A DNA stretch of 64,000 nt from Bauldia sp. (GCA_026126025.1 JAHCJZ010000009.1:1-64000); one strand, 5' to 3'. Shown: positions 22,363 to 31,814, counted from the stretch's first letter. The notes: generated from the letters alone by a model not told the origin. Numbers and translations: made by a program.

Positions 22363-23030
22363 ACGCGATGCTCCCCTTCGACTACTCCGGCGTGGCCGAG
22401 GTCGAGCCGATCCGTGAGGCGGCGGTTCGCATTCGGCTGCGCATGTCGAGGACGGCGCAGGACATCATCGAGATCGGCCGCGACCTCATCGAAGTAAAGT
22501 CGCGGCTCGGCCACGGGCGGTTCCTCGGCTGGATCGAGGCCGAATTCGGGATGAGCGACCGCGCGGCCCGAAACTTTATGGACGTTGCCGATCGTTTCGG
22601 GTCCGTCAAATCGGAAACGATTTCCGATTTGACTCCGACCGTCCTCTACGCCCTCGCCGCGCCGTCCACTCCCGATGAAGTGCGAGAGGAAGTCGTCCAA
22701 CGCGCCGCCGCCGGCGAGTCCATCACCACCGAAGAAGTGCGCCGGCTGAAGAAGCAGGTGGAGGAGCGCGATGCGTCCCTCCGCACTCTCAAGGGCCAGA
22801 AGGACGCGCTCGCATCCGAGAACCAGCGACTGAGCGAAGCGGATCGCGCCAAGGCGGGGGAAATCCGCCGCCTCAACGAGGCACTTGCTGAAGCCGAGGC
22901 CGGCGCCCCGCCGGAGGTCAAAACCGTCACGGTGACGGATATCGGCCCGTGGATGGAGGCGTTCCGCGCGCTTTGGCTTTCGGCGCCCGAAGAGGCCCGA
23001 AGCCAGATCAAGGCGGAGATCGTCGCGTGA
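22359..23030 (+). CDS. DUF3102-like phage protein with coiled coil
   Basis: A protein of 223 residues starting at a GTG overlapping the stop upstream. The N-terminal block RTAQDIIEIGRDLIEVKSRL followed by FLGWIEAEFGMSDRAARNFM is the DUF3102 signature, a helical DNA-binding-like domain common in phages and plasmids. A coiled coil (LKKQVEERDASLRTLKGQKD onward) covers about residues 125-180. It is likely a DNA-binding regulator or replication accessory. Confidence 0.75.
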   Translation: MNAMLPFDYSGVAEVEPIREAAVRIRLRMSRTAQDIIEIGRDLIEVKSRLGHGRFLGWIEAEFGMSDRAARNFMDVADRFGSVKSETISDLTPTVLYALAAPSTPDEVREEVVQRAAAGESITTEEVRRLKKQVEERDASLRTLKGQKDALASENQRLSEADRAKAGEIRRLNEALAEAEAGAPPEVKTVTVTDIGPWMEAFRALWLSAPEEARSQIKAEIVA

Positions 23031-23359
23031 TCCCCACCCCCGACACCGCGGACCTCCCGTTCCTCCCGCCGGCGGAGACGCTGACGCCGGAGCAGATCGA
23101 GCGGAACATGGCGCGGTCGGCCCGGATCGAGGCCGTCGCCCGGAAGCTTGATCCGGAGGCGTTTGATCTTCTTCCGAGCGGTGCATTCGCCGTTGATACC
23201 GGGTGGCAGCACCGCGCCACGAGCGCAGCAGAACTCCGGTTCCGCCGGGCTATTGACGACGCGATCGCGGCCGCGCGGCGTGAGGCACAGATCGCCCGCC
23301 GCGACGCGGCAACTCGATTTGCCGAACACCTCCTGAACACGGGAGCGGTCCGGCCATGA
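23027..23359 (+). CDS. Small phage protein, function unknown (110 residues)
   Basis: Starts at GTG 23027 overlapping the stop upstream (GTGA). The N-terminus is Pro-rich (IPTPDTADLPFLPPAET) and is followed by helices, ending in FRRAIDDAIAAARREAQIAR. No family is recognised; it is an early operon gene. Confidence 0.6.
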   Translation: MIPTPDTADLPFLPPAETLTPEQIERNMARSARIEAVARKLDPEAFDLLPSGAFAVDTGWQHRATSAAELRFRRAIDDAIAAARREAQIARRDAATRFAEHLLNTGAVRP

Positions 23360-24273
23360 ACACCTGTCGCATGCCTCTCGGATCAGACCGCGGGGCCACT
23401 CAGCCGGTCCGTGGCGCCAGTCGCGGCCTGACCATCGAACAGACGATGGCGGAGATGCAGTGCTCGCGCGCCACCGTCGCGAATCTTCGGCGCCAGGCGG
23501 GGATCAGTGATCGGCCGGGGCGCAAGGCCTCGGCGGGGCGCAATGCGACGCGGCACGACGCGCGGCCTATCCTCGACAAGCCCGCGACCATGCCGCCGGT
23601 GTCGCATCCGGCTCTCACCGAAGCGCGCACCCTGTACCCATCGACGGTCGTCCCTGTCGACGGCCTGCGGAACCTGCTCGTCTCGGGCCAGAACTCCTGG
23701 AAGGTCGGCGCCGTCGTCACCAAGGGGCGGTGGAAGGGCTTTCCGATCTTCACGCTGACGCTCGAGGAAAGGGCGACCTGCCCGACCTCCTGCGGTCACT
23801 GGCGGTCCTGTTACGGGAACGCGATGCACATGGCGAACCGGATCGCCCATGGTCCGGCGTTCGAGGAGAGGCTCGGCCACGAGCTCGCCATTCTCAACTC
23901 CCGCCACCCCGGCGGCTTCGCGGTCCGCCTTCACATTCTCGGCGACTTCTACTCGGCCGCCTACGTTGATCTGTGGGGCGGCTTCCTCGATCGCTTCCCG
24001 GCGCTTCACGTTTTCGGCTTTTCCGCGCGCTGGAACCGAACAGACCCGATCGCCCGCGCTCTGCTCGGGCTCGTGATGGAGCGGTGGGACCGCTTCGCCA
24101 TCCGCTTCTCCAATGCGCCGTCGGATGAATGCTCGACGGTCTCGATTGAGCACCCGGTCCAGAAGCCGGCCGACGCGGTGATCTGCCCGGCGCAGCTCGG
24201 GAAAACTGACAACTGCGGGACCTGCGGCCTGTGCTGGGCAACGACCCGGCGCATTGGGTTTGTGAGGCACTGA
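23356..24273 (+). CDS. Gp88-like phage protein, cysteine-rich
   Basis: A protein of 305 residues. An N-terminal helix-turn-helix-like segment (TIEQTMAEMQCSRATVANLR) precedes the main domain. That domain contains ATCPTSCGHWRSCYGNAMHM, LHILGDFYSAAYVDLWGGFL and a C-terminal CGTCGLCW knuckle. This layout matches the phage Gp88 family, which has metal- or Fe-S-ligand-like cysteines resembling distant radical-SAM relatives (Gp37/Gp68). The biochemical role is unknown. Confidence 0.65.
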   Translation: MNTCRMPLGSDRGATQPVRGASRGLTIEQTMAEMQCSRATVANLRRQAGISDRPGRKASAGRNATRHDARPILDKPATMPPVSHPALTEARTLYPSTVVPVDGLRNLLVSGQNSWKVGAVVTKGRWKGFPIFTLTLEERATCPTSCGHWRSCYGNAMHMANRIAHGPAFEERLGHELAILNSRHPGGFAVRLHILGDFYSAAYVDLWGGFLDRFPALHVFGFSARWNRTDPIARALLGLVMERWDRFAIRFSNAPSDECSTVSIEHPVQKPADAVICPAQLGKTDNCGTCGLCWATTRRIGFVRH

Positions 24274-24482
24274 TGCGCCGCGTCTCCGAACGCTTCCTAT
24301 TCTCCGCCGAGGCCGTCAACGAGCGCGGCGAGACGGTCGATTCCTTCGACCTGTCGGAGCCGGCGCGGGACTCTCTTGTGGCGGAGGCCGAGCGGCGCGG
24401 CATATCGCCGTCGGCGCTCTCGGTCCTGATCCTCGAGACGGTCGTCCGCGACAATCTCTTCTCGGCGGTGCTCGATGAGTGA
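24273..24482 (+). CDS. Small RHH-like protein
   Basis: A protein of 69 residues starting one base into the stop of the previous gene (TGATG). A strand followed by two helices (SEPARDSLVAEAERRGISPS then SVLILETVVRDNLF) resembles ribbon-helix-helix regulators. The C-terminus overlaps the next start. Confidence 0.5.
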   Translation: MRRVSERFLFSAEAVNERGETVDSFDLSEPARDSLVAEAERRGISPSALSVLILETVVRDNLFSAVLDE

Positions 24483-25626
24483 CCGCCAGCCACCCATCAT
24501 CGGTAGCATCGAATATCTCGTCCTGACCGAAGGCGAGGGCGTCCACCACGTCGTCATCCGGCGTGACTTATCGGAGTGGTTCCAGCGGGTCGCGACCTTC
24601 CCGCTGAAGGAGCGCGCCGAGGACTACGCCGAGAGCGAGAACAACTACCTCCTCATGGACACCCCGGACGATGTGTGGGGGCACCAGCGCCTTGAGGCAG
24701 GTGACGCGCCGCCTGAGACGCCCGCGCCGCCGTCGGCCATCAAGCCCGAGAACTTCCGGCTCGCGGAACCGCCCCGACCGGAACCGCCCGCCCCCCCGGT
24801 CGCGGCGTCGTCGCCCGCGCCCGATCCCGTCGCGGTCGCGCTCAACGGCTCGCGCTTCGAGGACCAGGTCGAGCGACCGGAAGACGACGCCGACGACGAG
24901 GTTCCGGCGCCGAGGGAATCGGCCGCAGAGGATGCGCCGTCAAACCCGACCCGATCCCTCGCGGCGATGCTCGAAGAGCCTGAGCCGCAGGAGCGAGCCC
25001 GCCCGACCAAAAAGACCGAGGAATGGAACAAGCCGAAGCCCGTCACCAATTGGGGCGGCAACAAGCGCGACCCGCTGCTCATGAAGAATGGCGATGTGGC
25101 GAAGCCGGCGGATATCCCGGCGGGGTCGTCGGCCGACCAACTCGCCGACCGTCTCGCGGTGGACCTCCCGCGCCTCGTGGAGCGCGGCGGCTACGCGCTA
25201 GGCATGACGGCCCACGACATCGCCTCGCTCTACAAGGTGCCGGAGCCGCGCGCCCGCGACGCGATGGTGAAGATGTTCGCCCGCCGCGAGGGACGGCTCG
25301 TCCGCACCAACGGCAAAGAGCAGCGGCTTGTCCCGTCCGATTGGGAGGAGCCAGCATCGTCGCTGCGCGACGTTCAGCGCGCCGCGCGCGGCAATGACGA
25401 GGTCCGCGCGCTCGAAGCCCTGCGTTCCGAGGCCGGCCCGAACGACCTCGTCCAGATGTCGCTCAAGGCGATCTCCGACAAGGCCGGGATTGCGCTCGGC
25501 AGTGTGACCTTCGTGATTGCCGAGCTGCAGAAGCGCGGCGCGATCGAGGTTGCCGCCAAGGGCGCCCAGGGCAGCCGCACCCCCACCACCTATCGCATCC
25601 TTGCAACCGAAGGAGCAGGCGCATGA
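24475..25626 (+). CDS. Phage protein with C-terminal winged-helix domains
   Basis: A protein of 383 residues. The N-terminal 70 residues form a small beta-rich domain (GSIEYLVLTEGEGVHHVVIR). A long acidic Pro/Ala linker follows to about residue 190. The C-terminal half contains DNA-binding-like helices (AHDIASLYKVPEPRARDAMV) and a terminal winged helix (ISDKAGIALGSVTFVIAELQ then TPTTYRIL). It looks like a regulator or a replication-initiator-type protein with two wHTH units. I cannot name the family. Confidence 0.6.
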   Translation: MSDRQPPIIGSIEYLVLTEGEGVHHVVIRRDLSEWFQRVATFPLKERAEDYAESENNYLLMDTPDDVWGHQRLEAGDAPPETPAPPSAIKPENFRLAEPPRPEPPAPPVAASSPAPDPVAVALNGSRFEDQVERPEDDADDEVPAPRESAAEDAPSNPTRSLAAMLEEPEPQERARPTKKTEEWNKPKPVTNWGGNKRDPLLMKNGDVAKPADIPAGSSADQLADRLAVDLPRLVERGGYALGMTAHDIASLYKVPEPRARDAMVKMFARREGRLVRTNGKEQRLVPSDWEEPASSLRDVQRAARGNDEVRALEALRSEAGPNDLVQMSLKAISDKAGIALGSVTFVIAELQKRGAIEVAAKGAQGSRTPTTYRILATEGAGA

Positions 25627-26306
25627 AGCGCGCAGCGAAGAACGGAAAGTCACGCGAGTCCCAGGCCGACAAGGAGCTGGCGGAGCACGTCGCTGCCGCC
25701 AACGGCAATGGCGCAACCCTGCCGCCGAAGGACCACAACCAGCTCACCGACGACCAGCAGCGGGTGATCTTCTTCGACCACCTCGCCAAGGTCCGGAAGG
25801 CGAAGGACAAGATCGCGTCCGCGACGGCAGAACTCCGCAACCTCTACAAGTTCGCCAAGGCGGACTCGATCTCGAAGAAGGACATCGACCATGCCCTTCG
25901 GCTTGAGACGGCCGACGAGGCGGACCTGATCGAGGAGCGGAGGCGTCTGGATCAGATCGCCCGCTGGATCGGCTCGCCCGTAGGGACGCAGGCGGAACTG
26001 TTCGACGGAACCGACCGAACCCCGCTCGTCGATCGCGCCAAGGAAGCGGGCAAGATCGTCGGCCTCAAGGGCGAGGTCTGTTCGGTCCCGGCGCAGTATC
26101 AGGGCGCCGGCGAGCAAGCCTGGATCGACGGGTGGCACCTCGGCAACGACGCTCGGCAGGAGACGATCAAGGCCCGCACCGAAGCCGAACTCAACTCGGC
26201 CGAAGGGCAGGCGACGCTCGCCCAGCTCGGCGCCATCGGCAAGGGCGAGGGCGCACCGGAGAACACCTCCGGGACCGGCGCCGACCCCTTCGCCACCCAG
26301 CACTAA
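25623..26306 (+). CDS. Phage protein with Rmf-like C-terminal motif
   Basis: A protein of 227 residues. The N-terminal half is helical (DDQQRVIFFDHLAKVRKAKD). Near residue 160 the segment VPAQYQGAGEQAWIDGWHLG resembles the W-x2-GW-x-G signature of ribosome-modulation-factor-like domains common in rhizobial phage proteins. A polar tail ends the protein. The function is unknown. Confidence 0.55.
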   Translation: MKRAAKNGKSRESQADKELAEHVAAANGNGATLPPKDHNQLTDDQQRVIFFDHLAKVRKAKDKIASATAELRNLYKFAKADSISKKDIDHALRLETADEADLIEERRRLDQIARWIGSPVGTQAELFDGTDRTPLVDRAKEAGKIVGLKGEVCSVPAQYQGAGEQAWIDGWHLGNDARQETIKARTEAELNSAEGQATLAQLGAIGKGEGAPENTSGTGADPFATQH

Positions 26307-26331
26307 CGCGAAGCCCGTCGGGGGACAGGTC

Positions 26332-26910
26332 GTGGAGCTGCTTGGGCTCGATATAGCGACTCGCGCGGGCTGGGGGTTGTCGCCCCCGTTCCGCGAGGTC
26401 GAGCGCATTCGGGTCGGGTCGTGGCAGCTCCCCGCCGGTGCGCCGACGCACGAAAAGTGCGCCGCGCTCGCCGGCCACCTGAACAACCTCTGCCGCACGA
26501 CGGCGATCGGCTACGCGGTGCTCGAACTGCCGATGTCGGCCCCGCCGGCGCGGCGGAAGGTCGTGAAGGAAACGCCGCTCGGATTGCAGGTTGAGGAGGT
26601 CGCCGCCGGCTCGATACAGGCGCAGACCATCCTGTGGTCTCTCCACGGCGCCGCGGTGGCGGTGCTCGCGTCGTGGGGCGTCCCGTTCCGCACGGTGGCG
26701 GTGTCGACGTGGCGCAAGGACGTGCTCGGCAGCGGCCGGCTCAAGAACGACGAGGCGAAGCGGCTCTGCCGGGAGAAGCTCGAGGCCCGCGGCGTCCACG
26801 TCCCGAACATCGACGCCGCGGAGGGCGGTGCGCTGATGATCTACGCGCAGCGGCACTATCGGCGCTGGCAGGCCGAGGACGAAGCCCTGCGCCGGAGCGC
26901 GGCCGCATGA
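26332..26910 (+). CDS. RuvC-like Holliday-junction resolvase
   Basis: A protein of 192 residues with the RNase H-like fold of RuvC: the first acidic residue in LLGLDIATRAGW (D7), the second in YAVLELPMSA (E65), and the C-terminal pair in HVPNIDAAEGGALMIYA. It should cleave four-way junctions formed during phage replication or recombination. The start is GTG 26332, 25 bases after the gene upstream. Confidence 0.75.
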   Translation: MELLGLDIATRAGWGLSPPFREVERIRVGSWQLPAGAPTHEKCAALAGHLNNLCRTTAIGYAVLELPMSAPPARRKVVKETPLGLQVEEVAAGSIQAQTILWSLHGAAVAVLASWGVPFRTVAVSTWRKDVLGSGRLKNDEAKRLCREKLEARGVHVPNIDAAEGGALMIYAQRHYRRWQAEDEALRRSAAA

Positions 26911-27152
26911 GCGAGCGGCTCCCCAAGATGGTCCGGCATATCCTCGCCGAGGCCTCGGAAATCTGCGCTCCGCACGGCATCGCCGTCGTCTATCAGCACG
27001 GCACCAGGCATCCACGCCTGATCCTCACCGGACTCGGCCAGCGGCGCGTGAAGGCGCTGTCGAAGTCGCCGCGTGACGAAGACAACGCCGAGAAGATGGC
27101 GCTGGCGGATGTGCGCCGGATCCTCCGCGAAATGACCGAGGCGGTGGCGTGA
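26907..27152 (+). CDS. Small phage protein, function unknown (81 residues)
   Basis: Starts MSERLPKMVRHILAEASEIC at ATG 26907, overlapping the resolvase stop. It has an alpha/beta pattern with a strand IAVVYQHGTRHPRLILTG. The stop overlaps the next gene (GTGA). No motif is recognised. Confidence 0.6.
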   Translation: MSERLPKMVRHILAEASEICAPHGIAVVYQHGTRHPRLILTGLGQRRVKALSKSPRDEDNAEKMALADVRRILREMTEAVA

Positions 27153-27793
27153 ACGAGTGGCCCTTCATCAATGCCGACGGGTCGGCACTCGAGCGGGGCG
27201 CCTACGACGTCACCGTCGTCGATCCTCCCTGGGATTTCAAAGGCAACTCTGTCGCGAAGCCTGGACGCAACGCGCGCCGGCATTACCGGGTCATGTCGCT
27301 GAAGGAAATTGCAGCGCTTCCTGTGGGCGATCTCTGCCGGCCATCGGGTGGCAACATCGTGTGCTGGATCACGGGGCCGTTCCTCGCCGCGGGCGCACAC
27401 CTGCCGCTGTTCAAGGCCTGGGGCTACAAGCCCACCGCGATCTTCGCGACATGGATCAAGTTGAAGCGGAGCCACAATCCGAAGCAGCTTCGAGTCCTGC
27501 CGTCCGCAGACGGCGACTTCCACGTCTCGACGGGGATGACGACGCGGAAGAACGCGGAGTTCGTCATCATCGGGAAGAGGGGCCGGCCTCTGCGCCGGGC
27601 GCGCGGCGATGTCCGCGAGCTGATCATCGCGCCGGTCCGCGAGCATTCGCGCAAGCCCGACGACCTTCGCGATCGTGTGGCGGCCTATTTCGGGCCGGCG
27701 GCGCGGGTCTGCGAGCTCTTCAGCCGCGAGGATCGCCCCGGCTGGGATTGCTGGGGCGACGAAGCCGGCAAGTTCGACGCGAGGGCCGCATGA
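27149..27793 (+). CDS. MT-A70 family adenine methyltransferase
   Basis: A protein of 214 residues. The catalytic motif YDVTVVDPPWDFKG (DPPW at residues 25-28) lies near the N-terminus, followed by MSLKEIAALPVGDL and the MT-A70 segments STGMTTRKNAEFVIIGKRG and PDDLRDRVAAYFG. It should methylate adenine N6, probably in DNA for a phage enzyme. It starts at GTG 27149 with a four-base overlap. Confidence 0.88.
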   Translation: MNEWPFINADGSALERGAYDVTVVDPPWDFKGNSVAKPGRNARRHYRVMSLKEIAALPVGDLCRPSGGNIVCWITGPFLAAGAHLPLFKAWGYKPTAIFATWIKLKRSHNPKQLRVLPSADGDFHVSTGMTTRKNAEFVIIGKRGRPLRRARGDVRELIIAPVREHSRKPDDLRDRVAAYFGPAARVCELFSREDRPGWDCWGDEAGKFDARAA

Positions 27794-28113
27794 CGGACCG
27801 CCAGCGCCTCCCCGCCCGCCGTGGTGCCCTGAACTTCGAGGTCGAGCACAACCTCCGCCGCTACACCGCGACGCTCGGCTTTCACGACGACGGCCTGGTC
27901 GGGGAAGTGTTTGTCACCTCAACAAAGGCGGCGTCCGACTCCCAGATCATCGCCAACGAGGCGTCGGTCGCGGTGTCGTTCGCGCTGCAGTATGGCGCGC
28001 CCCTTGATGCGATGGCGGCGGCGATGCCGCGCAACGAGGACGGTACGCCCCAAGGGCTCACCGGAGCCGTCCTTGATGCGGCGCTCGCCATCATGTCGGA
28101 GGTCGCGCTGTGA
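27790..28113 (+). CDS. TSCPD/ribonucleotide-reductase-like small protein
   Basis: A protein of 107 residues. The order strand-strand-helix (RRYTATLGFHDDGLVGEVFV, then ANEASVAVSFALQYGAPLDA) matches a phage family related to the TSCPD C-terminal domain of ribonucleotide reductases and NrdJ. Here it stands alone, without the reductase. The first gene of the primase-helicase group overlaps it. Confidence 0.6.
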   Translation: MTDRQRLPARRGALNFEVEHNLRRYTATLGFHDDGLVGEVFVTSTKAASDSQIIANEASVAVSFALQYGAPLDAMAAAMPRNEDGTPQGLTGAVLDAALAIMSEVAL

Positions 28114-29195
28114 GGTCGGCCGCCTACGAGGATTGGGTCGCCCGCGCCCGCGAAGCCGACATTATGTCGGTGGCGACGCGGCTTGGCGCAAAGCTGAAGC
28201 GCGCCGGCCGGGAATGGGTCGGGCCCTGCCCGGGCTGCGGCGGCCGCGACAGGTTCGGGGTGAACCCGCAGAAGAGGGTGTTCGTCTGCCGCGGCGCGGC
28301 GGGTGGCGATTCCATCGCCATGGTCGAGCACGTCCTCGGCTACGACTTTCGCGGCGCCGTCGCGTGGATCACCGGGGAGCAGCCGCCGGACGGGCGAGCC
28401 GGCGCCGTCGACCCCGCGGCCGAGGAGCGTTCGCGTCGACGGCGCGTCGACGCCGAGCGGAAGCATGCCGCCCGCGATCGCACCGAGGCCCGGAAGCGGG
28501 AAACCTCCCGGGAGACGGCCTATCGCTGGTGGCGGGAGGCAAAGCCGCTGATCGGCAGCGTCGCCGAATCGTACCTCCGCGCCCGCGGTATCGACTTCGA
28601 CCTTGCGCCGTACAGCAACGTGCTGCGCTGCCACCCGGGCCTGTCCTACCCGTTCAACGACGCCGGCGAGGTCACCAAGGATGGCCCGGTCCTCCCGGCG
28701 CTGGTCTGCGCCGTCCAGCACCACACGGGGCAATTCCGCGGCCTGTGGCGCATCTTCCTGAAGCCGGACGGGTCGGGGAAGGCGCTCGTCGTCAACCCGA
28801 AGCTCGGCAAGGGGCCGTGCGCCGGCGGCGGCGTGTGGCTCGGGCCGCGTTCCGGAATCCTCAACACCTGCGAAGGCGTCGAGACCGGGCTCGGCATCGT
28901 CGGGATTCTCGGCGGACGCGAGACCGTCGTCGCCACGCTCTCGACGTCGCTCATGCAGGACTTCGATGTTTCACATGAAACACCGTTGGAGCGCGTGTGG
29001 CCGGACGGCGATAGCGATCGCATCAAGAGGCGGAGTGACGGACGCGAGGTCATCGACCCGGCGCCCGGCCGCCGCGCGGCCGAAGCGCGCGTCGCGAAAG
29101 AGACCGGGGCCGGCCGGCGCTGCGTGATGCAGGAGCCGCCGCGCCTAGGGCGCGATTTCCTCGACGTCTATGTGGCGACGCGGAGGGCGGCCTGA
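28110..29195 (+). CDS. Phage DNA primase (zinc finger plus Toprim-like)
   Basis: A protein of 361 residues starting GTG 28110. Residues 39-62 carry a CHC2-type zinc finger (GPCPGCGGRDRFGV then VFVCRG). The C-terminal part has a Toprim-like strand and acid (ILNTCEGVETGLGIVG) and a later DGDSD-like motif (VWPDGDSDRIKRR), which are the metal-binding residues of primases. It should make RNA primers for phage replication. The helicase gene starts at its stop codon. Confidence 0.85.
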   Translation: MRSAAYEDWVARAREADIMSVATRLGAKLKRAGREWVGPCPGCGGRDRFGVNPQKRVFVCRGAAGGDSIAMVEHVLGYDFRGAVAWITGEQPPDGRAGAVDPAAEERSRRRRVDAERKHAARDRTEARKRETSRETAYRWWREAKPLIGSVAESYLRARGIDFDLAPYSNVLRCHPGLSYPFNDAGEVTKDGPVLPALVCAVQHHTGQFRGLWRIFLKPDGSGKALVVNPKLGKGPCAGGGVWLGPRSGILNTCEGVETGLGIVGILGGRETVVATLSTSLMQDFDVSHETPLERVWPDGDSDRIKRRSDGREVIDPAPGRRAAEARVAKETGAGRRCVMQEPPRLGRDFLDVYVATRRAA

Positions 29196-30589
29196 TGGCC
29201 CGGCTCGCCCTCGAGAACATCCCCGGCGAGCGCGCGGTGCTCGGCGCGGCGCTCCGCGATCCCGGCATCTTCTGGCAGCACCGGGCCCGGTTCCGGCCGG
29301 AGATCTTCGTCGGCAAGCTGCACAGCCGGATCGTCGCCGTGATGAACAAGCTGGCGGATTCCGACCGCGAGATAGCGTCGCCGGCGATCCTCGGCTTCCT
29401 CGCCGTCGACGAAGACGATGGGGTGTCCCCGGAAGGCTACCTCGCCACGCTGATGACCGAGGAGGCGGACAACGCGCTTGCGGCGGACCTCCTCGACGAC
29501 CTCTCCGAGACCTGGGCGCGGCGGCAGATGGCCACGTTCGGTGAGGCGCTCCTGAAGGAGTCGACCAAGGACAGCCGGGATTCCGCGATCGAGCGTCTCG
29601 ACCGCGCGGTTGCGACGGTGAAGGCGATTGCCGAGACCCTCGATTCCGATCGCGTCGGTTCGGCCGACGCGGCGATCGACCGGATGATCGCCCAGGTCGT
29701 GAAGGCGCATCAGGTCGGTCACAGCGACGGCATTCCGTGGTTCCTGCCGGAGCTGCAGCGCATCACCGGGGACGACCTCGAGTTCTCCCGGCTGATCGGC
29801 CTTCTCGCCGACACCGCCGGAGGCAAGACAAGTCTCATGCTGCAGCAGGCGGCGAAGACGGCCGAAACCGGCGTGCCGGTGCTCGTCCTCTCCGGCGATC
29901 AGACGCCGGAGGAGTGCTACATGCAGATCGCCTCGCAGGCGCTTGGCATCGAGTCCGCCGCGCTCCGGAAAGGGCAGTTCACGTCCGCCGAGTTCTCCCA
30001 GATTGAGACTTTCACCCGTGGGCTGAAGAGGCTGCCGATCGAAATCAGGCGCATCTTCCGTCCTTCGACGCGGGACATTTCGAACATGGTGCGGTCGTTC
30101 GTCCGGCGCCGCGGCCGCGGGCTTGTAGCGATCGACCACGCCAAGCGCGTCGTGTTCGATGATCGGCGGGCCGGGATCTCGGAAGGCGTCAACCAGGTGT
30201 TCGGCGACCTGAAGGCCCTGATGGGCGCGACGGGCTGCGTTGGCCTCGTCCTGATGCAGCGCAATTCCGAGGGCAACCGCCGCGACGATCCGCGGCCCAT
30301 GCTCGGAGACATCTACGGCGGGATGGGCGCGGCGGAATCGTTCGACACGGTGATCGCGCTCTATGTCGAGGAGCGATTCCTTGCCCTGCAGATGAAGAAC
30401 GGCGCCGGCCGCATGAAGAGCGAGCAATGGGACAGGATCAACGCGCGGCTCAACAACGTGCGCGGCAAGGCGGAATTGATCGGCCTCAAGGTTCGCTTCG
30501 GGCCGCCCGACCTTGCGGAGCATGTCGAACGCGAGGCTCGGTTCACCCGGTTCGTGTCGAGCCGAGCGGCGCAGCCGGAGTTTCTCTGA
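29195..30589 (+). CDS. DnaB-like replicative helicase
   Basis: A protein of 464 residues. The N-terminal DnaB domain (NIPGERAVLGAALRDPGIFW) is followed by the RecA-like ATPase with Walker A ADTAGGKTS (about 205-213), Walker B GLVAIDHAKRV and the DnaB H4-like GCVGLVLMQRNSEGN. It unwinds DNA at the phage fork. The usual G-x-x-G-x-GKT of Walker A is altered (Ala-Asp-Thr-Ala-Gly-Gly), as in several phage homologues. Confidence 0.88.
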   Translation: MARLALENIPGERAVLGAALRDPGIFWQHRARFRPEIFVGKLHSRIVAVMNKLADSDREIASPAILGFLAVDEDDGVSPEGYLATLMTEEADNALAADLLDDLSETWARRQMATFGEALLKESTKDSRDSAIERLDRAVATVKAIAETLDSDRVGSADAAIDRMIAQVVKAHQVGHSDGIPWFLPELQRITGDDLEFSRLIGLLADTAGGKTSLMLQQAAKTAETGVPVLVLSGDQTPEECYMQIASQALGIESAALRKGQFTSAEFSQIETFTRGLKRLPIEIRRIFRPSTRDISNMVRSFVRRRGRGLVAIDHAKRVVFDDRRAGISEGVNQVFGDLKALMGATGCVGLVLMQRNSEGNRRDDPRPMLGDIYGGMGAAESFDTVIALYVEERFLALQMKNGAGRMKSEQWDRINARLNNVRGKAELIGLKVRFGPPDLAEHVEREARFTRFVSSRAAQPEFL

Positions 30590-30906
30590 TGGGGGCGCGG
30601 CGGCACGACGACCGGATCCGCTACATCATCGAGGTTCTCTGGCTGATCGGGCACACGGCTTCGGAGATTGCGGCGCTGATCAATTACCGCTTCCCGAGAT
30701 CGCCGCTCACCCGCAAGGCGGTACAGGGGATTATCGAGCGCGGATCATTCGCGAAGCGGTCGGAAATGACCGACGGCCAGCGGCAGCGGCGCTTGGACGA
30801 GCTGATGAAGGACCGGCTCGATCGCGGCGTTCTCGCCGCAGACGATTTCAGAGTGATGAAGTTGGGAGGCCAGCAGGTGAAGCTCCGGGAGCCCGTCGGC
30901 GCATGA
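30589..30906 (+). CDS. HTH phage protein, function unknown
   Basis: A protein of 105 residues starting at ATG 30589, overlapping the helicase stop (TGATG). The N-terminal helices IIEVLWLIGHTASEIAALIN and SPLTRKAVQGIIERG look like a helix-turn-helix. It could regulate later genes. It is the second-last gene before the convergent boundary. Confidence 0.55.
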   Translation: MGARRHDDRIRYIIEVLWLIGHTASEIAALINYRFPRSPLTRKAVQGIIERGSFAKRSEMTDGQRQRRLDELMKDRLDRGVLAADDFRVMKLGGQQVKLREPVGA

Positions 30907-31814
30907 AGGCGAAGAAGCCGCCCGGCTGGTACTCGTCCGCGCAGCGGAAGGCGCGGCGCGAGGCACGGGAGCACCGCCGCCGGGTCCGGGTCCTCGAGAA
31001 GGCCCTTAGCGAAGCGCGGGCCGCGCGGATCGCAGAAATGACGGCGAACCTGGCGGCGTCGGCCGATTCCGCGGTCGCGCGGATCACGACGCGCAGCACG
31101 GCAAAAGTGCCTGCCACGAAGGGGAAGAAGAAGGGGAAGGCCGCGCCTGTGATCGGCCGCGATGGCCGCGCGCAGGAGATCCGGGACGCAGGTCATCGCG
31201 ACCTCCCGAAGGACCGCCGGCCGAAGGTCGACATCAACGCCGACCCTCTTCTCTGGCTCGACCAGCGCAACATCCTCCGGGATCCGCTGTCGATCGGCCT
31301 GTCGGCCGCGCAGCTTGAGGCGACCCGCGGGGCGGCGATGTACCGCCTCGAAGCCGGGAAGAAGGCCGCGGAGCTCTTCCGGCGCGCCCAGGTGAGCCCG
31401 GTCAAGGCGGCGTCGTGGGGGATGCACGTCGACCAGTCCGGCGGCCCGCGGTCACTCACAGCGGGCGCTTACCAGGCGCTCGAGGAAGTCGGCGCGCTGC
31501 GGAAGATGCCCGCGCTTCTGTTCGATCTTCTCCATGGGATCGCCGCCGGCGACCTCTGGCCCTGGAACCACGCCGGGGCGAGCCGCGGCGTGGTCTATGG
31601 GGAGATTCGGCTGGCGCTGGATATGGCCGCCGTTCACTTCGGCCTGATGCGCCGGCGGGATTTCAGCGTACGGTGGCCCGGAGTCGCTTTGCCGTGGCCT
31701 CCAAGGCCGCCACGTTCCGCGCCGCCGCCCGATGGGCTTCCGGCGAGAGAAGCAGCAGGACCGGCATCGCCTCCATCAACCCGCGCCATTCCTTCGCCAT
31801 CTCGTAGCCGTTGA
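30903..31814 (+). CDS. Last gene of rightward early operon, function unknown
   Basis: A protein of 303 residues. A basic N-terminus (MKAKKPPGWYSSAQRKARRE) leads to a long helix, then a C-terminal domain (ALRKMPALLFDLLHGIAAGD and IRLALDMAAVHFG). The last 45 residues are Pro/Ser/Arg-rich and overlap the convergent gene by 153 bases, so the native end is probably near 31670. Its helical terminal domain resembles small DNA-binding phage proteins. I cannot name it. Confidence 0.55.
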   Translation: MKAKKPPGWYSSAQRKARREAREHRRRVRVLEKALSEARAARIAEMTANLAASADSAVARITTRSTAKVPATKGKKKGKAAPVIGRDGRAQEIRDAGHRDLPKDRRPKVDINADPLLWLDQRNILRDPLSIGLSAAQLEATRGAAMYRLEAGKKAAELFRRAQVSPVKAASWGMHVDQSGGPRSLTAGAYQALEEVGALRKMPALLFDLLHGIAAGDLWPWNHAGASRGVVYGEIRLALDMAAVHFGLMRRRDFSVRWPGVALPWPPRPPRSAPPPDGLPAREAAGPASPPSTRAIPSPSRSR